A stretch of DNA of 35,537 nucleotides from Soonwooa sp023440705 (GCA_023440705.1 JAEXRP010000105.1:1-35537), one strand, 5' to 3'; shown: positions 23,375 to 31,227, counted from the first letter of the stretch. Notes: generated by a model not told the origin, from the sequence alone. Translations and numbers: made by a program.

Positions 23375-23405
23375 CGGCAACTTTTCGGAGTTGTCGTTTT
23401 TTTTT
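23375..23405 (+). terminator. Rho-independent terminator of the B12 uptake unit
   Basis: CGGCAACT and AGTTGTCG form an 8-bp stem with one G-U and a 6-base loop, followed by nine T. Confidence 0.85.
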
Positions 23406-23460
23406 GGATTAAATTTTAGAAGCATAGATTTTGCTATTCTTTAAAGCGAGAAATTTGGAG

Positions 23461-23468
23461 TATTTTTG
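23461..23468 (+). promoter_or_regulatory. Putative -7 box for ndh-trmD
   Basis: TATTTTTG, 16 bases before the ATG at 23485. The nearest upstream TTG is 27 bases away, longer than usual. Confidence 0.45.
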
Positions 23469-23484
23469 TATAAATTTTTAAACG

Positions 23485-24747
23485 ATGATTAGGGAGAAAA
23501 TTGTAATAATAGGAGGTGGCTTTGCTGGTTTGCAATTGGCAAAACAACTGAATGCAGATAGTCACAAAAAAGTTATTTTGATAGATAAGGTTAACCATCA
23601 CATGTTTCAACCGCTGTTTTATCAAGTTGCTAGTGGTCGTATCGAACCTTCTAATATTTCGTTTCCTTTCAGAAAAATTTTTCAACGTTCTCGGAATATT
23701 CAGTTTAGAATGACCGAAGTTCAGCAAATTGACACTGCCGAAAATCGAGTAATTTGTGAAGAAGGCACTTTTTCTTATGATAAATTAATAATTGCAACAG
23801 GTTGTAAAACCAACTTTTTCGGAAATTCCAAAATGGAAAATTTAACATTTGGAATGAAAAATACGCAGGAAGCCATCAGTATCAGAAATCATATTTTGAT
23901 GACTTTCGAAAAATTAATTATCGAAAAATCTAGAAGTGATGATGGCAACTGGAATATCGTTATCGTTGGAAGTGGCGCAACGGGCGTAGAGTTGGCCGGT
24001 GCTTTTGCTGAAATGAAAAACGAAATTCTTCCACGCGATTATCCGCACATGAGTTTTGACCATCTCAAGATTATTTTGATTAGCTCTGGTGAAAAGCCTT
24101 TGGAAGCGATGAGTATTGAGTCTCAGAATAAAGCTGAAGAATATCTTGTCAAGCTTGGTGTTACGTTTATGAAAAACGAACGTGTAACCGACTACGATGG
24201 CGAAACGGTTTTCATGCAAAGTGGTCAGGCAATTCCTTGTAATAATGTGATTTGGGCTGCTGGTGTAACGGGTAATGTTATTGGAGATTTTGATAAAGAA
24301 AATTTAGTCAGAAATCGATATAAAGTTGATCGATACAATCGTGTTATTGGTTTTGATAATATTTTTGCAATTGGTGATATCGCTTATATGGAAACTCCAA
24401 AATATCCACAAGGTCATCCGCAAGTTGCGAATGTTGCAATTAATCAAGGGAAAAATTTAGGAAAAAATCTTCGTCGCTCGTCGTCTAGTCAATGGACAGA
24501 GTTTGAATATGTGGATCGCGGATCAATGGCAACAATTGGTAAACATCGTGCGGTTGTTGATCTTCCGGATCTAAAATTTCAAGGTTTTCTTGCTTGGTAT
24601 TTCTGGATGTTTTTACATTTGATGCTTATTTTGAGTGTAAGAAACAAAATAGCGATTTTCTTTAACTGGATGTGGAGCTATTTTAATAAAGATTCTTCGC
24701 TTCGTTTGATCATCGTTTCTACCAAGAAAAATAATACAGAACAATAA
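23485..24747 (+). CDS. ndh: Type II NADH dehydrogenase (NAD(P)/FAD-dependent oxidoreductase)
   Basis: Peripheral inner-membrane enzyme that passes electrons from NADH to quinone without pumping protons. The 420-residue protein has an N-terminal FAD fold (IVIIGGGFAGLQLAKQL, about 6-22) and an NAD fold (IVIVGSGATGVELAGAF, about 153-169). NHHMFQPLFYQVASG near 37 is a hallmark of NDH-2, and GDIAYM near 298 is the second FAD contact. A hydrophobic, aromatic C-terminus (FLAWYFWMFLHLMLILSVRNK) fits membrane attachment. It is one base upstream of trmD and translation of the two may be coupled. Confidence 0.9.
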   Translation: MIREKIVIIGGGFAGLQLAKQLNADSHKKVILIDKVNHHMFQPLFYQVASGRIEPSNISFPFRKIFQRSRNIQFRMTEVQQIDTAENRVICEEGTFSYDKLIIATGCKTNFFGNSKMENLTFGMKNTQEAISIRNHILMTFEKLIIEKSRSDDGNWNIVIVGSGATGVELAGAFAEMKNEILPRDYPHMSFDHLKIILISSGEKPLEAMSIESQNKAEEYLVKLGVTFMKNERVTDYDGETVFMQSGQAIPCNNVIWAAGVTGNVIGDFDKENLVRNRYKVDRYNRVIGFDNIFAIGDIAYMETPKYPQGHPQVANVAINQGKNLGKNLRRSSSSQWTEFEYVDRGSMATIGKHRAVVDLPDLKFQGFLAWYFWMFLHLMLILSVRNKIAIFFNWMWSYFNKDSSLRLIIVSTKKNNTEQ

Positions 24748-24748
24748 T

Positions 24749-25429
24749 ATGAGAATTGATATAATAAGTGTGTTGCCAGATTTGATGCGTAGTCCTTTCG
24801 AAACTTCAATTTTGAAACGCGCTATGGAAAAAGGTTTGGCAGAGGTTCACTTTCATAATGTTAGAGATTTTGCAACCAACAAGCATCGTCAAATTGATGA
24901 TGCACCTTATGGCGGTGGAGCAGGTATGGTAATGATGGTGGAGCCTTTGGATTTATGTATTTCTAAATTAAAATCTGAACGTCATTACGATGAAATAATC
25001 TATATGACGCCCGATGGCGAAACGCTTAATCAAAGAATTGCTAATAAACTTTCGACGGTTGAGAATTTAATTTTCTTGTGTGGACATTACAAAGGCATCG
25101 ATCAACGCGTTAGAGATTTACATATTACTAAAGAAATTTCTATTGGTGATTACGTCTTGACGGGCGGTGAATTGGCGGCTTGCGTTTTAGCGGATTCGGT
25201 AATTAGGTTATTGCCCGGCGTTCTTAATGACGAACAAAGCGCGTTGACAGATAGTTTTCAGGATGACTTGTTATCTTATCCAATCTACACGCGCCCAGAT
25301 GTATATAAAGGACTTGAAGTACCAAAAGTTCTGTTAAGCGGAAACTTCCAAGCGATTGAAGATTGGCAACATGATGAGGCTATTAGGATTACAACAGAAC
25401 GTCGTCCCGATTTATTCGAAAAAAAGTAA
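24749..25429 (+). CDS. trmD: tRNA (guanine-N1-)-methyltransferase TrmD
   Basis: Makes m1G37 next to the anticodon, using S-adenosylmethionine, to prevent frameshifting. The 226 residues are full length. The SPOUT trefoil-knot motifs are present: APYGGGAGMVM near 51, FLCGHYKGIDQRV near 109 and IGDYVLTGGELAA near 131, with the C-terminal RPDLF. In many bacteria trmD sits between rimM and rplS; here it follows ndh instead and the ribosomal genes are absent. Confidence 0.97.
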   Translation: MRIDIISVLPDLMRSPFETSILKRAMEKGLAEVHFHNVRDFATNKHRQIDDAPYGGGAGMVMMVEPLDLCISKLKSERHYDEIIYMTPDGETLNQRIANKLSTVENLIFLCGHYKGIDQRVRDLHITKEISIGDYVLTGGELAACVLADSVIRLLPGVLNDEQSALTDSFQDDLLSYPIYTRPDVYKGLEVPKVLLSGNFQAIEDWQHDEAIRITTERRPDLFEKK

Positions 25430-25601
25430 AATTTTTATTTTTCAACGATACTGTGTTTTATTTGTATATATTGTATGTGAAATAAATATTTATTTTATGT
25501 TAATTGATAAATTTTTAATAGTATATTTTTAATTATTTGTATATTTACACTGAAATTAATTAATAATATTTAATTATTGTGATTTTATTCGCAAAGTTGG
25601 T

Positions 25602-25635
25602 TGAGTTGTTTTTTTAAGATAACTCACTTTTTTTT
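25602..25635 (+). terminator. Possible weak terminator in the trmD-asnC gap
   Basis: TGAGTT (25602-25607) and AACTCA (25621-25626) can pair across a 13-base T-rich loop and are followed by eight T. The stem is only 6 bp. The rest of the 346-base gap (25430-25775) is very AT-rich, and I see no gene or RNA in it. Confidence 0.35.
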
Positions 25636-25775
25636 GTGAAAAATTTGAAGAATATTCGATGCTTAAGTTTAATTTTAATATTCTTTAAGCATGATTTTTA
25701 TTATAAAAGTATAGATAATTGATTAATATAGATTAATTTCGTAAAGTTTCAACCGTTTTGTAAAAATTAATAATA

Positions 25776-26246
25776 ATGAAAAGTGCTACACACTATGGTT
25801 ATCAACTCGACAGCGTTGATAAGGAGATCATCTACATGCTTATGGATAATGCAAAAACATCCTTAGCACAGATCTCAAAAAATGTTGGTATTTCTACCAC
25901 TGCGGTACATCAGCGTATCAAAAAACTAGAGCAAGCTGGTGTTATCGAAAATTCAATTTCATTCCTTAATCCTCGTAAAGTCGGCTACAAAGTCGTATCG
26001 TACATTGGTGTTTATTTAGAAAAGCCAAGTCATTACAAGGATGCTGTGGATGCCTTCAAACAGATTAACGAAATCATCGAAGCGCATTACACGACAGGTA
26101 ACTACACAGTTTTCTTAAAAGTGCTTTGTAGAGATAATGATCATTTGATGGACATTATCAACCAAATCCAAAGTTTGAAAGGGGTTACAAGAACCGAAAC
26201 TTTCATCTCTCTGGAGCAAAGTATTAATCGTCAACTTAAAGTTTGA
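25776..26246 (+). CDS. Lrp/AsnC family transcriptional regulator
   Basis: A 156-residue regulator. The N-terminal helix-turn-helix (about 10-60) reads LDSVDKEIIYMLMDNAKTSLAQISKNVGISTTAVHQRIKKLEQAGVI. The C-terminal RAM ligand-binding domain (about 70-150) has the VVSYIGVYL strand, the HYTTGNYTVFLKVLCRDNDHLMDII segment and GVTRTETFISL. Lrp-type proteins sense amino acids or related compounds; the ligand here is unknown. The gene is monocistronic with a strong terminator. The long AT-rich upstream gap could hold its own binding sites. Confidence 0.93.
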   Translation: MKSATHYGYQLDSVDKEIIYMLMDNAKTSLAQISKNVGISTTAVHQRIKKLEQAGVIENSISFLNPRKVGYKVVSYIGVYLEKPSHYKDAVDAFKQINEIIEAHYTTGNYTVFLKVLCRDNDHLMDIINQIQSLKGVTRTETFISLEQSINRQLKV

Positions 26247-26266
26247 TCGATACTTAATAAGATTTT

Positions 26267-26294
26267 AAGAGCGCACAAGTGGCGCTCTTTTTTT
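26267..26294 (+). terminator. Rho-independent terminator of the AsnC gene
   Basis: AAGAGCGC and GCGCTCTT form an 8-bp stem with a 7-base loop, followed by seven or more T. The deoC promoter begins in the T run. Confidence 0.88.
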
Positions 26295-26301
26295 ATCTTT
26301 G
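26294..26301 (+). promoter_or_regulatory. Putative -7 box for deoC
   Basis: TATCTTTG matches TAnnTTTG, 19 bases before the deoC ATG. A -33 element would fall inside the preceding terminator stem, where no TTG is seen. Confidence 0.5.
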
Positions 26302-26320
26302 TACTATTAAATTTTCAACT

Positions 26321-27064
26321 ATGGATATTAAAAAATATTTAGATTCAACATATCTTAAAACACCTGCTCAGTCAGGATTAACAGAAGAAGAAACGATTAA
26401 AATCGTTAAAGAATTAACGGATGAGGCAATAGACAATCAACTTTTCGCTGTGATGATTCGTCCTGATTATGTTTCGGAAATCCGAAATTATATTGACGCT
26501 AAAAAAGCAAATGTAGTTTTAGGAACTGTAATTGGTTTCCATGAAGGCACAGCTTCTATTGATAAAAAGTTGGCGGAAGCTGACAAAGCGATTAAGGATG
26601 GCGCTGACGAATTAGATTTCGTTATTAATTATGAAGCTTTCAAAAAAGGAGAGACAGATTTAGTAAAAAATGAATTTATTAAATGTACAAAACTTGCTTT
26701 AGAGAATGGAAAAGTTGCAAAATGGATTATTGAAATCGCAGCTTTAACTGATGAGCAAATTGCGGATATTACTGCAAAAATTTGGACTTGGTCGCAAGAG
26801 AATTTTTCGGCGATAGATTTCAAAAACATCTTTGTTAAATCGTCAACAGGCTTTTATCAAACTGAAGACGGTAAACCAAATGGAGCAACTTTCGAAGGAA
26901 TCAAAATTATGTTAGATAATGCTGGTGAACTTCCTGTAAAAGCAGCAGGTGGAGTTAGATCGCACGATGACGCTGTTAAGATGATTGATCTTGGCGTTAA
27001 AAGAATCGGGACTTCTTCAGCTTTAGCTTTAACAAAAGACGAAACAGCAGAAGACGGATATTAA
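26321..27064 (+). CDS. deoC: Deoxyribose-phosphate aldolase
   Basis: Cleaves 2-deoxyribose-5-phosphate to glyceraldehyde-3-phosphate and acetaldehyde in nucleoside catabolism. I chose the ATG at 26321 (MDIKKYLDSTYLK), giving 247 residues. A longer frame begins at 26279 inside the preceding terminator and adds residues untypical of the family. Catalytic residues are visible: the Asp in DELDFVIN near 88, the Schiff-base Lys in FVKSSTGF near 172, and the second Lys in PVKAAGGVR near 205. A bidirectional terminator follows. Confidence 0.95.
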   Translation: MDIKKYLDSTYLKTPAQSGLTEEETIKIVKELTDEAIDNQLFAVMIRPDYVSEIRNYIDAKKANVVLGTVIGFHEGTASIDKKLAEADKAIKDGADELDFVINYEAFKKGETDLVKNEFIKCTKLALENGKVAKWIIEIAALTDEQIADITAKIWTWSQENFSAIDFKNIFVKSSTGFYQTEDGKPNGATFEGIKIMLDNAGELPVKAAGGVRSHDDAVKMIDLGVKRIGTSSALALTKDETAEDGY

Positions 27065-27085
27065 TAGAGATAAAGTTTTAAACAT

Positions 27086-27118
27086 AAAAAAGCCTCAACA
27101 TTTGTTGAGGCTTTTATT
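27086..27118. terminator. Bidirectional terminator between deoC and the sorting-domain gene
   Basis: AAAGCCTCAAC and GTTGAGGCTTT form an 11-bp stem with a 4-base loop, flanked by A runs on the left and TTATTTT on the right, between two convergent genes. Confidence 0.85.
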
Positions 27119-27134
27119 TTATCTAGAGTTTTAA

Positions 27135-27497
27135 TTATTGTTTAATAATTTGTGTAACTCTTTGTGTATTGTCGTCTAATAAATAACGCATTAGATATTT
27201 ACCAGGACGAAGTTTGTCTAGTCTTATTTCAGCAGCGTTCATGTTAACGCTATATTCCAAAACTTGTACACCAAGAATAGAATAGAAAGTCACAGATTTT
27301 ATTTTAGCTTCATTGTCTTTTGCTTTTACAATGATAAAATCCTTCGCTGGGTTAGGATATGCCACCAAAACACCGTCATCACTCTTGCTAATTCCGGAGT
27401 TGATGCTATAATTAGCTTTACTAACTTGTGCATTAATCTTAGTAGAAAATGCAAAGGAAAAGCCGATAAACAATATAAATAGTAAAAATTTCTTCAT
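27135..27497 (-). CDS. Short protein consisting of signal peptide plus T9SS type A sorting domain
   Basis: The 120-residue protein has a signal peptide (MKKFLLFILFIGFSFAF..., cleaved near residue 23, before Gln), a linker of about 20 residues, and a type A T9SS C-terminal sorting domain (about 45-120). The domain shows the hallmark VAYPNPAKDFIIVKA, the central FYSILGVQVLEY, and LDKLRPGKYLMRYLLD before the basic end KQ. No functional domain lies between the two signals. It should cross the inner membrane by Sec and the outer membrane by the T9SS encoded elsewhere in this window. A promoter with both boxes lies upstream. Confidence 0.88.
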   Translation of the reverse strand: MKKFLLFILFIGFSFAFSTKINAQVSKANYSINSGISKSDDGVLVAYPNPAKDFIIVKAKDNEAKIKSVTFYSILGVQVLEYSVNMNAAEIRLDKLRPGKYLMRYLLDDNTQRVTQIIKQ

Positions 27498-27526
27498 TTA
27501 AATAAACTTTTTTGAAAGTCTAAACA

Positions 27527-27557
27527 CAAATGTATTTAATTCATTTCAATTATACAA
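27527..27557 (-). promoter_or_regulatory. Promoter of the sorting-domain gene
   Basis: On minus: TTG (27555-27557), 20 bases, TACATTTG (27527-27534). A good match to the Bacteroidota -33/-7 pattern, 29 bases before the start codon. Confidence 0.6.
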
Positions 27558-27579
27558 TAATTATTCCACAATTGTGATG

Positions 27580-27587
27580 TAAATTTG
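27580..27587 (+). promoter_or_regulatory. Putative -7 box for hemB
   Basis: TAAATTTG, 17 bases before the hemB ATG. No TTG is seen at standard spacing. Confidence 0.4.
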
Positions 27588-27604
27588 CAGTAAAATTTTT
27601 ACTG

Positions 27605-28591
27605 ATGTTTACAAGAAATAGAAGACTTAGATCTAATGCGTCTATTAGAAGTCTAATTCAAGAAACGCAACTTACAACTAACGATTTTGTGTTACCAATG
27701 TTCGTCATGGAAGGTAATAACAAAAAGGAAGCCATTTCTTCAATGCCAGGTGTTTTTCGTCAATCTTTGGACTTAACAGTTCAGCAGGTTAAAGAAAATT
27801 ATGCGCTAGGCATCAAGGCTATCAACATTTATATGAAGGTTTCGGACAACCTAAAAGATAACACAGGAAAAGAAGCTTGGAATCCGAACGGGCTTATGCA
27901 AACTACTATCAAAGCGATAAAAGATGCAGTTCCTGAAGTTATCATCATGCCAGATGTCGCATTGGATCCGTATTCAATTTATGGTCACGATGGTATCATC
28001 AAAAACGGAAAAGTGGACAACGATTCGACTTTGGAAGCGCTTGCCAATATGTCAGTATCTTTGGCAGAAGCGGGTGCGGACATTGTGGCTCCGAGTGACA
28101 TGATGGATGGCCGCGTGTTGACGATTCGCGAAGCTTTGGATGAAGCCAATTATACGGATTGCGGAATTTTATCTTACGCCGCCAAATATGCAAGTGCGTT
28201 TTACGGACCTTTCCGAAGTGCTTTGGACAGTGCGCCAGTAGATTCGCAGGATATTCCAGAGGATAAAAAAACCTATCAAATGGATTTTCATAACTCTCGT
28301 GAAGCAATTACCGAAGTTTTGGATGATATTGCTGAAGGTGCTGATATTATCATGATAAAACCAGGAATGCCATATTTGGACATCGTTTCTAAAGTTCGCG
28401 AAATTATCACGCAACCAATCGCAGTCTATCAAGTAAGTGGCGAATATGCGATGATAAAAGCCGCTGCGCAGAATGGTTGGTTGGACAATGACAAGGTTCT
28501 TATCGAAAGTTTGACAAGTATCAAAAGAGCTGGTGCAGACATGATTTTCACTTATGCAGCGCCAGAAGTAGCAAAATTGCTTAATAAATAA
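27605..28591 (+). CDS. hemB: Delta-aminolevulinic acid dehydratase (porphobilinogen synthase)
   Basis: Condenses two aminolevulinate molecules to porphobilinogen in heme synthesis. The 328 residues are full length. The active-site lysines lie in SYAAKYASAFYGPFR near 197 and IMIKPGMPYLD near 250. Where zinc-dependent enzymes have a cysteine triad, this protein has DVALDPYSIYGHDG (near 119-132), with Asp at the Cys positions, as in the Mg-dependent plant-type enzymes. APSDMMDGR near 161 and the final YAAPEVAKLL are typical. It diverges from the sorting-domain gene and stands alone. Confidence 0.97.
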   Translation: MFTRNRRLRSNASIRSLIQETQLTTNDFVLPMFVMEGNNKKEAISSMPGVFRQSLDLTVQQVKENYALGIKAINIYMKVSDNLKDNTGKEAWNPNGLMQTTIKAIKDAVPEVIIMPDVALDPYSIYGHDGIIKNGKVDNDSTLEALANMSVSLAEAGADIVAPSDMMDGRVLTIREALDEANYTDCGILSYAAKYASAFYGPFRSALDSAPVDSQDIPEDKKTYQMDFHNSREAITEVLDDIAEGADIIMIKPGMPYLDIVSKVREIITQPIAVYQVSGEYAMIKAAAQNGWLDNDKVLIESLTSIKRAGADMIFTYAAPEVAKLLNK

Positions 28592-28599
28592 TTTTTTTT

Positions 28600-28712
28600 A
28601 GGAGCTTAATCCCGCTGTCCGCTATATCTTTTATGGTGACGCTCGGTCGGCTACGCTCCGCTCCGCCGCCTCACGTCACCACAAAAGGATGCCGGTTCCA
28701 TCGGGGCTAGGG
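28600..28712. repeat. GC-rich intergenic repeat element with long hairpin
   Basis: About 113 bases, much richer in GC than their surroundings, directly after hemB. A central hairpin pairs CTTTTATGGTGACG (28628-28641) with CGTCACCACAAAAG (28674-28687), with one A-C mismatch. The 32-base loop is rich in CGG/CCG words. It is flanked by CCCGCTGTCCGCTATATC on the left and GGATGCCGGTTCCATCGGGG on the right. Similar CCGCT-TCCGCTATATCTTTT...GGATGCCG...ATCGGGGCTA intergenic sequences are familiar to me from Chryseobacterium-type genomes as interspersed repeats. Only one copy is in this window. No reading frame is supported. Confidence 0.6.
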
Positions 28713-28721
28713 ATTGCACAT

Positions 28722-28762
28722 AAAAAAGCCATTCAGGGTTTCAAACCCTGAATGGCTTTTTC
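28722..28762. terminator. Long-stem bidirectional terminator
   Basis: An 18-bp perfect stem: 28723-28740 pairs with 28744-28761 around a 3-base loop, with A and T runs at the two ends. It can stop hemB transcription on plus and rmuC transcription on minus. Confidence 0.85.
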
Positions 28763-28780
28763 GTTTATCCCGAGTTCGGG

Positions 28781-28850
28781 ATAAGAAAATTAACGTTAGT
28801 TTGAGTAGTTTTCGCAGAAAAGTGTATCGAAAACAAGTTAATTTTCTTAT
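28781..28850. repeat. Nested inverted repeat at the rmuC stop codon
   Basis: ATAAGAAAATTAAC (28781-28794) and GTTAATTTTCTTAT (28837-28850) are a perfect 14-bp inverted repeat. Inside it GTTTTCG (28808-28814) pairs with CGAAAAC (28828-28834). The rmuC stop codon lies in the right arm. Next to it is a second palindrome, TTATCCCGA-GT-TCGGGATAA (28765-28784). Confidence 0.6.
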
Positions 28851-30331
28851 TCACTTTCGGAAGAATCTGTAAGATTATTAGAAAGTTGTTTTTTGTTTTT
28901 TAAACCAAGTTTTCGAAGCTTTTCAGTTTGAGCAACAAGATTATCATTTCCTGTGGAAAGCTGTTTGTAAGCTTCATTATAAGAAGATTGCGCTTGCTCG
29001 ATATTCTTTCCGACTTTTTCGAGATTCTCCACAAAACCAACAAATTTATCATAAAGCTTTGCGCCACGATCCGCGATTTCTAAAGCATTTTTATTTTGGG
29101 CATCGCGCTTCCAAAGATCAGCGATTAATTTGAGCGAGGTGATGAGGTTGGTTGGACTTAATAATAAAATTCGTTTGTCATAAGCATAATTCCAAAGTTG
29201 CGAATCCGCTTGTAAAGCGGCATTGTAAGCTGCTTCATTCGGAATAAACATCATCACAAAATCCAAACTTTTGTCGTAATCATCATAAGCTTTTAGACTT
29301 AACTCGTTGATGTGTTGCTTAACTGAACGAAGATGTTGCTCTTGTTTAATTTTGAAAATATCCTTATCCTCTTCATTTGCCATTTCGATAAAAGCATTTA
29401 ATGATACTTTGCTATCAATAATAACATTGCGTTCATCAGGATATTTAATCAAAGCATCGGGACGCATTTTTTTTCCAGAAAACTCCGAATAGATTGGGTT
29501 TTTGGCGTCGTCACGCAATTCGTGTTCGAGGAAGTATTCTTGATTTTTTGCAAGTCCAGATTTTTCCAAAATACTTTCCAATATCATTTCGCCCCAATTG
29601 CCTTGGGTTTTGTTATTACCTTTGAGAGCTTGCGTCAGCTTTTGCGCTTCCTCTGATATTTGCTGATTCAGAAGTTTTAATTCTGTGACTTTTTGACCAA
29701 GCGAAAAACGTTCTTTAGCTTCCTTATCATAAGTTTCAAAAACAGTTTTCTTTAACTCATCAATGTTTTTTCCGAATGGTTCAAGAATAGATTTTAGATG
29801 TAGCTGATTAAGATTCGTGAATTTTTCAGTTTTCTCTTCAAGAATTTGATTGGCCATTTTTTCAAAATGCAATTTGTTTTGTTCTTGCAATTTTTCGATT
29901 TCCTCTTTTTGATTGTTAAGAAGAAGTTCTAGGTTTTTGTTTTGCGCAGTAAATTCAGCATTTTGGGTAATTAGATTTTGCTTTTCTTGCTGGATAATTT
30001 CTTGTTTATCCTGAAACTGTTTTAATTCAAATTTAAAATCATCAAGCTGCTGAACTAGATTCGTGTTTTCTGCATTTAGTTCAGCAACTTTTTGAAGCTG
30101 CAAAAATGTTTTAGATTCTTGCTCTTCAATTTTAAATTGTAAATCTGCTTTTTGCTTTTCCGATGTTTCTAGATTAGATTTAATAAAAGAATTTTCAGAT
30201 TTTAAGCTTGCAAGATTTTGCTCCATCAAAACAGAATTTTTTGCAGTCTTTGACAAATAATAAAAATGCAAAATCACCGCACCAATTACAAACCCAACAA
30301 CAACGCCCAAAAGCAGCGACATGACATCCAT
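28847..30331 (-). CDS. rmuC: DNA recombination protein RmuC
   Basis: RmuC proteins limit DNA rearrangement and contain a predicted endonuclease-like core; the exact activity is unsettled. The 494-residue protein has an N-terminal transmembrane helix (about 4-27), a long coiled coil rich in Glu, Gln and Lys (about 30-170), and the RmuC domain (about 180-460). That domain has GNWGEMILESILEKSGL near 247, RPDALIKYPDERNVIIDSKVSLNAF near 288 and FIPNEAAY. The C-terminal tail is Ser- and Lys-rich. It follows ppk2 by 3 bases on minus and is probably cotranscribed with it. Confidence 0.93.
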   Translation of the reverse strand: MDVMSLLLGVVVGFVIGAVILHFYYLSKTAKNSVLMEQNLASLKSENSFIKSNLETSEKQKADLQFKIEEQESKTFLQLQKVAELNAENTNLVQQLDDFKFELKQFQDKQEIIQQEKQNLITQNAEFTAQNKNLELLLNNQKEEIEKLQEQNKLHFEKMANQILEEKTEKFTNLNQLHLKSILEPFGKNIDELKKTVFETYDKEAKERFSLGQKVTELKLLNQQISEEAQKLTQALKGNNKTQGNWGEMILESILEKSGLAKNQEYFLEHELRDDAKNPIYSEFSGKKMRPDALIKYPDERNVIIDSKVSLNAFIEMANEEDKDIFKIKQEQHLRSVKQHINELSLKAYDDYDKSLDFVMMFIPNEAAYNAALQADSQLWNYAYDKRILLLSPTNLITSLKLIADLWKRDAQNKNALEIADRGAKLYDKFVGFVENLEKVGKNIEQAQSSYNEAYKQLSTGNDNLVAQTEKLRKLGLKNKKQLSNNLTDSSESE

Positions 30332-30334
30332 ATT

Positions 30335-31210
30335 TTATTTTTCGTTTTCTAATTCGATTTTTGATTTTTGTAAAGCTTCTTTTTCTTCTTTGCTAACCTC
30401 AGGGAATTTAATATTCATGTCCTCCAAAGTGTCGATAATAATTTGTAAGGCTGCGAGTCTTGTAAACCATTTTTTGTCCGCTGGGATAACATACCAAGGT
30501 GCATAATCGGTATTGGTCTCTTGGATGGCTTCTTCGTATGCTTTCATATAATCTTTCCAGTAACCGCGCTCTACAACATCACCACTAGAAAATTTCCAGT
30601 TTTTATCTTCTTCGTTGATTCGATCCAAGAATCTTTGCTTCTGTTCATCTTTAGAAACATTAAGGAAAAATTTAATAATTCTTGTTCCGTTATTAGCAAG
30701 ATGTTTTTCAAAATTTCGGATACTTTCGTAGCGATTGTCCCAGAATTTTTTGTCAAAATCTTTAACATCGTCCCAAACCCGTTCCTTAAGATTGTATTCT
30801 GGATGAACTTTACACACCAAAACACTTTCGTATTGAGAGCGATTGAAAATTCCGATTTTTCCTTTCGCCGGAACCGCCAGATAATGTCTCCACAAGAAGT
30901 CGTGATCGTATTCTTTAGAACTTGGTGTTTTAAAACTTGTGACTTCGCAACCTTGCGGATTAACCCCTCCGAAAACATGTTCTATCAAGCTGTCTTTACC
31001 TGCTGCATCCATAGCTTGGATAACGATGAGTAGAGATTGGCTGCTGTCGGCATATAGTTTTTCTTGTAAATCGTAAAGTTTTTCTTTTTCAGAATTAAGA
31101 AGTTTTTCTCCTTCTTCTTTTGGGATATCTGCTTTATAATCGGTCTTGTGATCAGCGATTTTAAAATCTTTTTTACTAGCTAAAAAGTCTTTTGTTGATA
31201 TAGATTTCAT
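30335..31210 (-). CDS. ppk2: Polyphosphate kinase 2 family protein
   Basis: PPK2 enzymes phosphorylate nucleotides with polyphosphate. The 291-residue single-domain protein has the Walker A motif QAMDAAGKDSLIEHVFGG (near 65-82), the FLWRHYLAVPAKGKIGIFNRSQYESVLV segment with the Walker B region (near 106-133), and the lid WKFSSGDVVERGYWKDYMKAYEEAI near 206. Size and motifs fit single-domain PPK2; class III (AMP- and ADP-phosphorylating) is likely but cannot be proved by eye. A near-consensus -7 box (TATATTTA) lies just upstream, beside the DUF1573 terminator. It is first in a two-gene unit with rmuC. Confidence 0.92.
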   Translation of the reverse strand: MKSISTKDFLASKKDFKIADHKTDYKADIPKEEGEKLLNSEKEKLYDLQEKLYADSSQSLLIVIQAMDAAGKDSLIEHVFGGVNPQGCEVTSFKTPSSKEYDHDFLWRHYLAVPAKGKIGIFNRSQYESVLVCKVHPEYNLKERVWDDVKDFDKKFWDNRYESIRNFEKHLANNGTRIIKFFLNVSKDEQKQRFLDRINEEDKNWKFSSGDVVERGYWKDYMKAYEEAIQETNTDYAPWYVIPADKKWFTRLAALQIIIDTLEDMNIKFPEVSKEEKEALQKSKIELENEK

Positions 31211-31227
31211 ATTCGGTTTTTATGTAA

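Noticed and set aside
25430..25775. A hidden gene or ncRNA in the trmD-asnC gap
   Set aside because: Very AT-rich with many stops in all frames. Only a weak 6-bp hairpin was found.
26279..26320. An N-terminal extension of deoC of 14 residues
   Set aside because: It starts inside the terminator of the preceding gene and upstream of the deoC -7 box. Family members start at MDIKKYLD.
28604..28700. CRISPR repeat or riboswitch in the GC-rich element after hemB
   Set aside because: There is one copy only, no spacers, no riboswitch consensus, and it lies after rather than before a gene.
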